Below, piece by piece: positions 8,265 through 16,847 of a stretch of DNA of 64,000 nucleotides. The DNA comes from Limimaricola soesokkakensis. Its GTDB lineage: Bacteria > Pseudomonadota > Alphaproteobacteria > Rhodobacterales > Rhodobacteraceae. The notes beneath the pieces are model-generated. The model did no database searches. It saw nothing but the letters and a program-made list of their open reading frames with translations, and was not told the origin of the DNA. Numbering within the stretch: position 1 is the first letter of the stretch; every line of letters begins with the position of its first letter. The DNA is taken from NCBI RefSeq assembly GCF_900172345.1, contig NZ_FWFY01000009.1, positions 1-64,000 on the forward strand, read 5' to 3'. Made by a program: the position numbers and the translations under genes.

Positions 8265-9497
8265 ATGGGCGAGGTCCTGGTCATCGAAGACGAAATGGTC
8301 TTGGCCCGCTCGATCGTCAGCTATCTTGAGCGCCGTGGATTTTCGGCCGATTACGCCGTCGACGCCGCATCGGCAAAGGTGCAGTGCGAGCGCGAGGCAC
8401 CGCGGCTCGTGATCCTAGACTACAAGCTGAACGAAGATGACGGATTGGCCCTGCTCGACTGGTTCAAGGCGAACTGCCCTGAGGCGCAGGTGATCATGAT
8501 GACAGGCCATGGCGACGTGGATATCGCGGTTCGGGCGATGAAGGCCGGAGCGAGGGACTTCCTCGTCAAGCCGGCCCCGCTGTCTGCCGTGGCTTCGATC
8601 GCCCGGGGACTCATGCTGGACGAGAGGATGGGTGGCCTCGACTGTTTCGGCGCCGACCGGATCATCGGTCGCTCCTCCGCCGCCAATGCCCTGCGCCGCG
8701 CCGTGACGCGGCTCGCCCGCGGATCCGGCCCGGGACCACGCCCCGGGGTGCTGGTGGTCGGCCCGCCCGGATCGGGCAAGTTCCTGATCGCGCAGGCTCT
8801 GCACGAGACCGCCACTGGCAGCAGCGAAGGCATGACGGTGCTCGACTGCGCGCTGGAAAGCGACGAGATACACCGGTGCCTCGCCGATATCACAGGGCCA
8901 AGCACCCTGGTGCTGCGCGGCGTCTCCCATTTGGGAATGGATGCGCAGTCGATGCTGCTGCGCTTGCTCAACCGCCTCGATCCGCCACCTTCCCTGATCG
9001 CCACGACGGAGACCTACCTCGCGCCGAGCACGGGGTCCGGAGGGATCCTGCCGCAGCTACTCTACAGCATCCAGGTGGGTTGGATCGACGTACCCTCGCT
9101 GTCCGATCGCGCGGCCGACGTCTTGCTCATCGCCGAGCATGTCGCGAACCGGGTGGCCCGGGCGGCGGGCCAGCCCCGCCCGAAATTCACCCCTGCCGCG
9201 CGCGTGAAGCTCTTGGAACACGAGTGGACAGGCAATGTGGCCGAGTTGGTGAACTGCATCGAGCGGGCGATGCTGGAACAGACCGACGGGTTGATCGAAG
9301 GCTCTCATATCCGCCTTATCGATCAGTCCGCAGAAGACAGGTTCAGCGTCCCGACCCTTAAGGAGCTTGAACTGAGCGCGATCCGTCAGGCGCTTCATTG
9401 TAGCAAAGGCAACGTCTCGCAGGCCGCTACCATGCTCGGTATCAGCCGCGATACGCTGCGCTACCGCATGCGGAAGTTCGACCTGGAGGCCCATTGA
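8265..9497 (+). CDS. NtrC-family-like response regulator with degenerate AAA+ domain
   Basis: A 410-residue DNA-binding regulator. The receiver domain (residues 1-115) has phospho-acceptor Asp52 (LVILDYKLNEDDG) and Lys102. A central AAA+-like domain (about 130-340) follows, then a Fis-type helix-turn-helix (GNVSQAATMLGISRDTLRYR, about 384-404). The central domain is unusual. The Walker A reads GPPGSGKF, with Phe where Ser/Thr is expected; the Walker B region reads TLVLRGVSHLG without the DE pair; and no GAFTGA motif for sigma-54 contact is present. It is therefore unlikely to be a classic sigma-54 activator and may act with sigma-70, as known for NtrC of Rhodobacter capsulatus. It is coupled to the preceding kinase. 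Confidence 0.88.
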   Translation: MGEVLVIEDEMVLARSIVSYLERRGFSADYAVDAASAKVQCEREAPRLVILDYKLNEDDGLALLDWFKANCPEAQVIMMTGHGDVDIAVRAMKAGARDFLVKPAPLSAVASIARGLMLDERMGGLDCFGADRIIGRSSAANALRRAVTRLARGSGPGPRPGVLVVGPPGSGKFLIAQALHETATGSSEGMTVLDCALESDEIHRCLADITGPSTLVLRGVSHLGMDAQSMLLRLLNRLDPPPSLIATTETYLAPSTGSGGILPQLLYSIQVGWIDVPSLSDRAADVLLIAEHVANRVARAAGQPRPKFTPAARVKLLEHEWTGNVAELVNCIERAMLEQTDGLIEGSHIRLIDQSAEDRFSVPTLKELELSAIRQALHCSKGNVSQAATMLGISRDTLRYRMRKFDLEAH

Positions 9498-9680
9498 GGC
9501 CAACGCTGCCTTGCTGAGCTTTTCGTGCCCGGAACAGAGGGGCTCTACCGGTCCCTTCAACCTTCCGTCCAATCCCGGCTACTCTACCAAGACGACGAAG
9601 GCCAACAATTAGAGCCTGAATTCTCCATGGCAGAGTTCGCGGCCTTTGCTCATTACCTTCCGTATTACAGACACGGGGGG

Positions 9681-10961
9681 TCAAGAAATCGCTCCTAGCA
9701 TCAGCAGTCCGGCCGTTAGGGACGGCACCGTCACGATCACCCCGATCCGGATGAATTGGCGCACCGGAACATGCACGCCCGAGCGCTCCAAGGCGGCGTA
9801 CCAGAGCAGCCCGGCGAGTGAACCGATCGGCAGGAGCCGTGGCCCGAGATCGCCCCCGACCAACGCGGCAAGATACTCGGTGGTATGCTGCTCGCCTGGA
9901 AGCGCGCCGATCGCCACGACGTTGGTCAGGGCCATGGAGTGGTTGTTGATCAGCGCCGACCCCACCGCCGAGACGACTCCGATCGTCGCGATGCCCGGCG
10001 GGTTATAGACATCGACCAACCAGTCGACCGCCCCGGCGTTCCTCAGGCCCAGCGCGATCAGGTACACCCCGAACAGGAATATCAGGATCTGCCAGGCGAC
10101 GCCGGTCCGGAGGAGATAGCCCGGTCTGACCGCATCGTGAAAGGCGCAGAGCATGCAGGCGGCGATCGCGCCGCACAGCGCGACAATCCAGACCGACCCG
10201 CCGAGATACTCGATCACCGGATAGGCGCCGAGTACGCTCAGCGCCAGTATCAGCCCATGCTTCTCCGCAGGTGCCCAGCCGCTTTCGGAAAAGCGGGCGG
10301 CCACGACTTTCGGGTCGGCCACGCCCGGCCCCCGCCGGTCGAGTTCGGCCGAAAAGATCCAGCGCAAGGTCAGGAAGCTGATCACCGCGCTGGCCAGGGC
10401 CACCGGCACCATCCGCATTGCATAGGCGTTGAAGTCCAGCTCGGCTACGTCGGAGACGATCAGGTTGATCGGGTTCGAGGTCACGATGGGCGCGATCCCG
10501 GCCGCCATGAATACCGCGAAGACGAATGGCGTCAGCAGCGCCGGGTTCTCCGGATAGAGCGCGCGGACGATGGTGACGACCAGCGGCGTCAGCACGAGGA
10601 TCGCGCTGTCGTTATTGAGTATCGCCGCCGTGCAGGCGCTCAGGCAGAACACCAGCAGGAACAACGTCCGCGCCGAGCCGTCGCCGAGCCGGATCACCGC
10701 CCCGGCGAGACGGTTGACCACGCCCAGATGCCCGGCCGCCGCCGCGATCACCATGATCGAGGCGATCGCGATCATCGGCCGCCAGAGCACGCCGATCGCC
10801 TCAAAGATGTCGACGATCGCGACGTGACCGGCCGCGGTCATCAGCGTGATGCCGGCGATCGCGGCCAGTGCCGGGCCAACGACGAGAAAGCCGAGGGCCG
10901 GGCGCGACAGCGCGAGGATGATCGTCACGCCGAGCGCCGAAAGAGCGGATGCTTCGCCCAT
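9681..10961 (-). CDS. ArsB/NhaD-like (ion transporter superfamily) membrane protein
   Basis: A 426-residue protein with about 11-12 membrane segments. It carries two inverted-repeat signature regions of the ion transporter superfamily: AAILNNDSAILVLTPLV with SNPINLIVSD, and ALINNHSMALTNVV with LVGGDLGPRLLPIGSLAGLLW. These fit ArsB-type arsenite exporters best, but no arsR, arsC or arsA lies nearby, so the substrate (arsenite, Na+/H+ or an organic anion) is open. The start has a strong GGAGGAG site within the end of the UPF0182 gene, 5 bases upstream, making it the last gene of a three-gene membrane operon. Confidence 0.75.
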   Translation of the reverse strand: MGEASALSALGVTIILALSRPALGFLVVGPALAAIAGITLMTAAGHVAIVDIFEAIGVLWRPMIAIASIMVIAAAAGHLGVVNRLAGAVIRLGDGSARTLFLLVFCLSACTAAILNNDSAILVLTPLVVTIVRALYPENPALLTPFVFAVFMAAGIAPIVTSNPINLIVSDVAELDFNAYAMRMVPVALASAVISFLTLRWIFSAELDRRGPGVADPKVVAARFSESGWAPAEKHGLILALSVLGAYPVIEYLGGSVWIVALCGAIAACMLCAFHDAVRPGYLLRTGVAWQILIFLFGVYLIALGLRNAGAVDWLVDVYNPPGIATIGVVSAVGSALINNHSMALTNVVAIGALPGEQHTTEYLAALVGGDLGPRLLPIGSLAGLLWYAALERSGVHVPVRQFIRIGVIVTVPSLTAGLLMLGAIS

Positions 10962-10966
10962 CGGCC

Positions 10967-13792
10967 CTACTCCTCCAAGGAGGCGCGGATCTGGCGCTCC
11001 TCCATGTCGAGTCGCCCCCCCTCTATGGCGAATTTCAGCGCTTCCTCGATGGTGCGGCCCATATGCGGCTGGCCGCGCAACACTACGATCACCCGCTGAA
11101 GCTGCGGCACCGGGTTCTGCCGCGAGCGGATGAAGATCGGCTCGACATAGAGCACCTCACCCTCGACGATCAGGGTTGAGGTCCGGCCGCGGATGACCTC
11201 GACGCCGAGCCGGTTCCACAGACCGATCTCCTGCGCGATGAAGGAATCCTGGTCGATGGCGGCATCGGCCTGTTCCGGCCCCATGAAGAACATGCCCTTG
11301 GGCAGTTTCAGCACGGACAGCGTCCCGTAATCCTCACCCGTCTGGTAGACCGTCGCCAAGGCCCGCAGGTTGAGCGGATCCTGCGGCGTGTAGCTCTTGG
11401 ACAGGGCGAACTGCACGGGGTTCTCGGCATCGACCATCGCCCCGCCCGCTTCGGCAACCCACCAGAACAGCCCTTGGCTGAAGGTAATTGCAGCGCCGCT
11501 TTCGCCCAGGATCGGCCCGACCACCTCGTCGGCATCGTCGATCAGATCCTCGCCGCTATAGAAGGTCAGCGCATCGCGCTGGTGGTAGAACGGGTAGATC
11601 TTGTTGAACTGGATCGACATCAGTTCTTGAGGATATTGCACATGCGCGCGGATCTCGGGCGGCATGGCGCCCTTCGGCTTGAAAAGGCCGGGGTAGATCG
11701 CGGCCCAGGTCTGGACCACCGGCTCGTCGACGAACTGGTAGAGATCGACCTGCCCGGTCATGGCGTCGACTACGACCTTCACCGAATCCGCGATGTAGTT
11801 CATCCGCTGCAGAGGCCGCCATTCGGTGCGCAGATCCGCAGGATCGCCGAAATTTGTCAGGGCGCTGTAGGGATAGGCGTCGCTGTAGGTGACCGCGTTG
11901 ACCATCCACTTCACCCCATCCCCGGTCGGGACCGCATAGGGATCGGTGTCGACATCGATGAATGGCGCGATCTGCTCCAGCCGCTCGATTGGCCTGCGAA
12001 AGACGTGCACCCGGGTCTCGGGTCCAATCAGTTCCGAGAACAGGGTCTGGAAGAAGTGCCCGGTCTGATAGCCGATCACCAGTCGCTTGAGCGGATTGTC
12101 GACCCGGATGCCCGCTGCGACATCCTGCGGGAACTGCACCTCGCTCCGACCCTGCTCGGTCGCCACATCGTGCTCCGCAAGGCCGACCGCATTCGAGAAA
12201 GCGGCGTTGACCGCACCTTCGCCGTAATAAATGGCCGGGTTGTCCACTGCCAGCGCGTCGAACCGTGCCGAAACCGGCACGCCCGAGCTGCCATAGACCG
12301 GATCGCCGGTTGGCGTCCGCTGGGAGGCGAGCATGGTGATCAGCCCGTGACCATGGGTGAACAGGAACGACCGCTGGTTCCAGGCCACGATCCATGGCCG
12401 CATGATGTCCTGCGGCAGTTCGCGCACCGCGCTGGCCATCATGGTCATCTCGCCATTGACCTCCGAGATGATCGTGTCGACATCCATGAAGCCGTAATAG
12501 GGGCGCAGCGTCTCTTGGGCTTCGAGGATCTGCAACGTGGGCGAATACACCGTCATGTCGCCTTCCGCCTGCAGAATGCGCTGCACGTATTGCGGCGCGA
12601 CCCGCCGGCTGTAGCGGCTCACCGAGCCGGACCAGAGCGGGGCGTTCTTTATCGTTGGGCTGTCTAGGAACGCCTCGAGCGGCGGCAGCGGTGCGTCGCC
12701 CATCGGCGGCACGAGGGTCTTCTCGATGATCCTGTCGGTGCCGAAGGCCTTGTTGGTCGCATCGATATGGCGCTGCAGATAGGGCAACTGGATCACCGGC
12801 TCGTTGGGCTTCACGAAGATCTGGTCGCGCAAGGCCACGACCGACCGGAAGGCCAGGTCCGTGGTGATCCCCGGAAGTAGCACCAGCGCGAAGGCGAGCG
12901 GGCCGAAGGCGCGCTGCAGATCGATGCTGCCCGGCTGTCGCAGGGCCTTTCGCGCCTTCCAGATCGTCAGCGTCAGCCCCACGGTCAGGGCGAGGATCGC
13001 GAGTGCCTCGACATAGATCGCGTTCTTGGTCGAGAAGAAGCCCACGATGTCCACGTATTCCGCGCCCGCGCCGGTGCCTTCGGTGGAATCCTCGAAATTG
13101 GGCATGGTCAGGAGGCCATAGCGCCGCAGCCAGATCAGCGTCGCGGCGGTCAGACCGGTGAGCAGCAGCATCAGGCAACTATAGGGCGTGCCGACCCGAC
13201 CGAGCCAGCGCACGAAGCCGTTCATACCCTCTGGCCAGCCGGCATCACGGCTGCCGGCAAGCGCGGTCCAAATCGAAGCGAACAGGCCCGCGATGGCCAC
13301 GAACAGCACCGCGAACAGGGCCGTCACGATCGGTGGCAGGTCGAAGACATAAAAGCTGATGTCGTTTCCGAAGATCGGATCGACCTCGCCGAACGGCACC
13401 GCGCTGATCGGGCCGAGGAACTCGTAGAACTGCAGGTTCAGGACGTAGCCGAGAAGCGATCCGCCAATCGCGGCAAACCACAGGGTCTTAAGCCGGTCGG
13501 CCTGCGGCAGCCCATGCAGCCAGGCCGGGGTCGCCACCGCCAGTATCATGGCGATCAATCCCCCGGCGAAGAGCGCCGTCTGCATGTAGAAGTTGGTCCA
13601 GAACACCTCGGCATAGCCGAGACTGTCGAGCAGCCAATAGTTCAGCAGCAGACCGCTGAACCGGTCGAGCAGGAACAGCGCCAGCGCCAGGCTCGCGACG
13701 ATCAGAACCCGCGTCCACATCCATGCGGCAGTGGGCACCTTCGGCAGCTTGGCGAATTGCGGCCGGGCCGGGATATCGGTTTGCACGCTCAT
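10967..13792 (-). CDS. UPF0182 family membrane protein
   Basis: A 941-residue protein with a membrane-spanning N-terminal third (about 7 hydrophobic segments from residue 27 to about 320) and a large soluble remainder, probably outside the cytoplasm. The length and sequence (LLLNYWLLDSLGYAEVFW, PYLQRHIDATNKAFG, TFYSGEDLIDD) match the UPF0182/COG1615 family, whose function is unknown. It starts 4 bases after the stop of the LPG-synthase-like gene and ends 5 bases before the ArsB-like gene, so all three are probably co-translated. Confidence 0.85.
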   Translation of the reverse strand: MSVQTDIPARPQFAKLPKVPTAAWMWTRVLIVASLALALFLLDRFSGLLLNYWLLDSLGYAEVFWTNFYMQTALFAGGLIAMILAVATPAWLHGLPQADRLKTLWFAAIGGSLLGYVLNLQFYEFLGPISAVPFGEVDPIFGNDISFYVFDLPPIVTALFAVLFVAIAGLFASIWTALAGSRDAGWPEGMNGFVRWLGRVGTPYSCLMLLLTGLTAATLIWLRRYGLLTMPNFEDSTEGTGAGAEYVDIVGFFSTKNAIYVEALAILALTVGLTLTIWKARKALRQPGSIDLQRAFGPLAFALVLLPGITTDLAFRSVVALRDQIFVKPNEPVIQLPYLQRHIDATNKAFGTDRIIEKTLVPPMGDAPLPPLEAFLDSPTIKNAPLWSGSVSRYSRRVAPQYVQRILQAEGDMTVYSPTLQILEAQETLRPYYGFMDVDTIISEVNGEMTMMASAVRELPQDIMRPWIVAWNQRSFLFTHGHGLITMLASQRTPTGDPVYGSSGVPVSARFDALAVDNPAIYYGEGAVNAAFSNAVGLAEHDVATEQGRSEVQFPQDVAAGIRVDNPLKRLVIGYQTGHFFQTLFSELIGPETRVHVFRRPIERLEQIAPFIDVDTDPYAVPTGDGVKWMVNAVTYSDAYPYSALTNFGDPADLRTEWRPLQRMNYIADSVKVVVDAMTGQVDLYQFVDEPVVQTWAAIYPGLFKPKGAMPPEIRAHVQYPQELMSIQFNKIYPFYHQRDALTFYSGEDLIDDADEVVGPILGESGAAITFSQGLFWWVAEAGGAMVDAENPVQFALSKSYTPQDPLNLRALATVYQTGEDYGTLSVLKLPKGMFFMGPEQADAAIDQDSFIAQEIGLWNRLGVEVIRGRTSTLIVEGEVLYVEPIFIRSRQNPVPQLQRVIVVLRGQPHMGRTIEEALKFAIEGGRLDMEERQIRASLEE

Positions 13793-13796
13793 CGCT

Positions 13797-15017
13797 TCAC
13801 TCCTCCTTCAGCCGTACCGGCTGCCCGAACAGCATCCGCACTTGTTGAAAATTGGTCGTCGTCCCGAAGACGAGCATGGTGCCACCGAACAGCAGCAGGC
13901 CCGCCGCGTAGCGGACCGCGCTGACGAGGAAAGCCAAGGTGATCGCCTCCGTTACCGGCAGGCGATTGACCATGAGGATCAGCGCGAACGCGAGCTCGAA
14001 CTGGCCCATGCCGCCCGGGGTGACCTGCACCAGCCGGGCGATGTAGCCGCCGACCACGGCCATCACGATAACGCTCGGCGTGACGACCACATAGCGCAAC
14101 ACGTCCTGCACCAGTGGGACCACCCGGCTCGTGAAGGCCTGCGGCACGATGTAGGTCGCGAACTCGACCAGCGCGAAGGAGAGCAGCGAGAGCAGTGCCA
14201 GTCCAAACAGCATCTGCGGATCACGGCACAAATCGCCGAACGCCTCCGCCGCGCGCGACCACCATGACGCCTCCCCGGCGCGCTCCTCGGCACTGGGCCG
14301 CATCAGCAGCCACGACACCAGCAGGATCGCAAGCGGCGGAACCAAGGCGAGCGCCCAGTTCAAAAGCCCGTTCATCACGAGGCCGATCAGCGCAAAGAAG
14401 GCAAGTTCGAACAGCAGGAACCCCTTGAAGATGAAGACCAGTCGCACCGCCTGTTGCAGCGTCGCGCCCTGCCCCTTCAGCCCTGCCGCCCAAGCCACCT
14501 CGCCCAGCCGGTAGGGGGTCATTCGGCCGAGACCGTGTCCGTAGATAAATATCTTGAGGTGCTGGCCGAGTGTCCCCTCGATGCCCAAGAGCCGGGCGAT
14601 CCGATGGAACTGCAGCCCCTTAAGCAACGCGACGGCGATGAAGATCGAAGCGGCCAACAGGACCAGCGACCAGGTCACAAGCTCCTGCGAACGGATGAAA
14701 TAGTGCACACCTGGCACCCCGGTCCCTAGGCCGGCATCATCTTCGCCCAAGGCGACGATGCCGCCGGCGAGCAAGGCTGCCAGCAGGCGCGTGTTGGCGA
14801 GCAACTCCCAGATCCCCGCCGCGGCCACCATCGCTGCAAGCAGCGCCGCGCAGAGCAAATAGGAAGGCGTCACCAACCCCAGAAACTGGCTCTTTTGCGG
14901 TAAGATGCCCTGCGACGAAGCGGGCTCGGCTACAGGGCGCGCATCGGAGCTTGGCCCAATCGGCATGCCCCCGCGCAGGTGGTGGTGCACCTGCTGAAAA
15001 GCAACATTTTGATCCAT
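13797..15017 (-). CDS. Lysylphosphatidylglycerol synthase-like transmembrane protein (UPF0104/AglD type)
   Basis: A 406-residue integral membrane protein. Residues about 45-390 hold 8 or more hydrophobic segments, with the signature VTPGGMGQFELAFALIL of the LPG_synthase_TM family. That family includes MprF flippase domains and AglD-like lipid-linked sugar enzymes. There is no C-terminal lysyl-transferase domain, so a lipid or lipid-sugar flippase role is more likely than aminoacylation. The ATG at 15017 follows a GAGAGG element; a longer reading frame to 15086 is not needed. First gene of the operon with UPF0182 and the ArsB-like protein. Confidence 0.75.
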   Translation of the reverse strand: MDQNVAFQQVHHHLRGGMPIGPSSDARPVAEPASSQGILPQKSQFLGLVTPSYLLCAALLAAMVAAAGIWELLANTRLLAALLAGGIVALGEDDAGLGTGVPGVHYFIRSQELVTWSLVLLAASIFIAVALLKGLQFHRIARLLGIEGTLGQHLKIFIYGHGLGRMTPYRLGEVAWAAGLKGQGATLQQAVRLVFIFKGFLLFELAFFALIGLVMNGLLNWALALVPPLAILLVSWLLMRPSAEERAGEASWWSRAAEAFGDLCRDPQMLFGLALLSLLSFALVEFATYIVPQAFTSRVVPLVQDVLRYVVVTPSVIVMAVVGGYIARLVQVTPGGMGQFELAFALILMVNRLPVTEAITLAFLVSAVRYAAGLLLFGGTMLVFGTTTNFQQVRMLFGQPVRLKEE

Positions 15018-15153
15018 TGGACAGCCTCTCAAAAAAATACGAGTGCCTAGGCCGATCGGCAAAAAGACAGGTGGACCACTGCCCACTCATCGGCTCCGTT
15101 CCAAAGTCTGAAATGATTCTCGACGGCCGTCATCGCCCGGAAGATGTAAAAAC

Positions 15154-15169
15154 TGGGGGATATACCCCA
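15154..15169. promoter_or_regulatory. Inverted repeat TGGGG-N6-CCCCA upstream of the membrane operon
   Basis: The short perfect inverted repeat TGGGG/CCCCA around an AT-rich centre lies about 140 bases upstream of the LPG-synthase-like gene and downstream of the FUSC gene, in the intergenic space where a promoter for the operon would sit. It is a candidate operator. The regulator is unknown. Confidence 0.3.
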
Positions 15170-15263
15170 ATTCAACCGCCTGTTTTCCTACGGAAACCTT
15201 GGAACTACCTTCTCACGCCGGTAGGGGAGCAGCGATATTGGAGTCACCCGTCGCGCACATCCA

Positions 15264-16238
15264 TCATGCTCGACTCTCATCCGCCAACTTCTGCAACTCG
15301 AGGTTCAACTCTCTCATGCCAAAGCGTAGGGTAGCCTCCCGATCGCCCTCGCGTATCCCCGCCGGATCGGCCAGCTGCGGGATATCGTCGAGCTCTCCGG
15401 CGGCCAACGCGCGGATAGCCTCAACCACCTTACCTACCTCTTGCCGCAAGAAGTCCTCGTCGCCCTGAAGCGGCGAGGCCGCTGCTCCCTCGAGGGTTCG
15501 ATCGAGGATCACGATGGAATTGTGGAGGCGCCGAAGATGCTTGAGACGTTCTTCTGCGTCTCGAGCTGGGGCGATCCGCATGACGTCCTTGGCCTCCGCC
15601 GCCAAGCGAACGGCTTCCTGGTAGCGCGCCTCATGCCCGGGATGAAGCGGATCGGCCCCTTTCTCCGTCGCGGTGCCTGCATGCTCCAGCCGGTCGGCCA
15701 GTGCCGCCAGCGCATGCCTGACATGTCGCTCGAAGCGCTTCGCGGCCCGATCCGGCCAGATGAGCAACGCCACGGCGAGACCCACGGCGGCGCCCAGCCC
15801 GATTGAAATACCGCGGTCGATCGAGACCTCGATCACGTTCTGCTGGGACCCGAGGGCCAAAGCGATCGCGGCGACGATCCCGTACTGCCAGTTCGACTTC
15901 AGCGCAGCGATGGTATTCATCGCGAACATGGTGACGAAGAGTGCGACGGCGGTGCCGTATCCATGCGGCAGAACGAAGAGGCAAGCGATGGCAATCAGCG
16001 AGCCGACCAGCGTCGCCGACAGGCGGCCCATGGCCGAGCCGATCGTGCCATCGCTGCTTTCTTGCAGGATGTAGACGGCCGAGATCGTTCCGACGAAGAC
16101 CTCAGGCAGCCCCAGCCAAGTCATCAGGAGGTAAAAGGCGCTCGCTGAGACAGCGCCCTGCAGACCGAGGCGCAGCGCGTCGCGCCGACGCTTGTGCCAT
16201 TCCGAGCGCAGGCTTGTTATCCAGGGTGGCAACTTCAT
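15264..16238 (-). CDS. FUSC family membrane protein
   Basis: A 324-residue protein. Residues about 25-180 contain paired membrane segments typical of the N-terminal half of the fusaric-acid-resistance (FUSC/YccS) family (YILQESSDGTIGSAMGRLSA, GIVAAIALALGSQQNVIEVS, with the DRGISIGLGAAVGLAVA segment). The C-terminal 140 residues are a soluble helical region. These proteins are linked to efflux of aromatic acids or to envelope homeostasis, but this one has no outer-membrane or membrane-fusion partner nearby. It lies upstream of, and in the same direction as, the UPF0182 operon, about 250 bases away. Confidence 0.75.
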   Translation of the reverse strand: MKLPPWITSLRSEWHKRRRDALRLGLQGAVSASAFYLLMTWLGLPEVFVGTISAVYILQESSDGTIGSAMGRLSATLVGSLIAIACLFVLPHGYGTAVALFVTMFAMNTIAALKSNWQYGIVAAIALALGSQQNVIEVSIDRGISIGLGAAVGLAVALLIWPDRAAKRFERHVRHALAALADRLEHAGTATEKGADPLHPGHEARYQEAVRLAAEAKDVMRIAPARDAEERLKHLRRLHNSIVILDRTLEGAAASPLQGDEDFLRQEVGKVVEAIRALAAGELDDIPQLADPAGIREGDREATLRFGMRELNLELQKLADESRA

Positions 16239-16480
16239 GGCGCAGCCTGCGGCTCCGTTGCTTTGACCTCCAGTCAAGAGACTAGGCCACTGCGGCCCAC
16301 GGCCAAATTGCCAAGCCTCAATCACGATCCCGGCGGTTCACTTCCGCCGGCGATCACCACGCTCTAGGACATGATCCTCGATCGCTGCTACGGAACCCGC
16401 CGCGGCCGCTTGAGCCGCAGCTCGGCAGGCACCGGTAGGCGCCTGCCTTCTCACAGAAGTACTTTGACATTCTTGAGGAA

Positions 16481-16554
16481 TGGTGCCCGGGGGCGGAATC
16501 GAACCACCGACACGAGGATTTTCAATCCACTGCTCTACCCCTGAGCTACCCGGG
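16481..16554 (-). tRNA. tRNA-Phe (GAA)
   Basis: A 74-base tRNA with encoded CCA. Acceptor stem GCCCGGG/CCCGGGC, D arm AGCTCAGGGGTAGAGC, anticodon loop TTGAAAA giving anticodon GAA, and T arm GGTGGTTCGATTCCGCC. The anticodon stem GTGGA/TCCTC has a T-T opposition at pair 28-42. It lies just upstream, in the opposite sense of travel, of the yacG gene end and is probably transcribed as a single gene. Confidence 0.96.
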
Positions 16555-16652
16555 CACGGGGATGATGGCTGCTGCCGTCATCGGGTGTGGGCCTTCTAGG
16601 CGAGCCGCAAAGGGGTGTCCAGAGGCATTCGACGGAAAAATGCCACCCCGTC

Positions 16653-16847
16653 TCAGTGATCGCGACGGGGCGGTTCGGAAGCCGCCCGGGCCGTCTCTTC
16701 GATGGCTTTTTCGACGTCTTCGGGATCCTGAGACGGCACGGCATAACCGCCGCCGAGCCAGCGCGCGAGATCCACGTCGGCGCAGCGCTTGGAGCAGAAG
16801 GGGCGTACGGCCTGAACCGTCGCCTTGCCGCAGATCGGGCAGGCCAT
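16653..16847 (-). CDS. yacG: DNA gyrase inhibitor YacG family zinc protein
   Basis: A 64-residue zinc-binding protein. The four zinc ligands are seen as CPIC near the N-terminus and CSKRC after RPF, followed by DLARWLGGGYAVP, all typical of YacG. In E. coli YacG binds GyrB and inhibits gyrase. The ATG shares one base with the stop of the RNase E/G gene (TGATG), so it is translated from the same mRNA (infA-maf-RNase E/G-yacG). An upstream in-frame ATG would extend it inside the RNase gene and is not preferred. Confidence 0.92.
   Translation of the reverse strand: MACPICGKATVQAVRPFCSKRCADVDLARWLGGGYAVPSQDPEDVEKAIEETARAASEPPRRDH

Noticed and set aside
9681-10961. Arsenic resistance operon
   Set aside because: Only an ArsB-like transporter is present; no arsR, arsC or arsA nearby, and the LMW phosphatase-like gene at 20.6 kb is in another operon.
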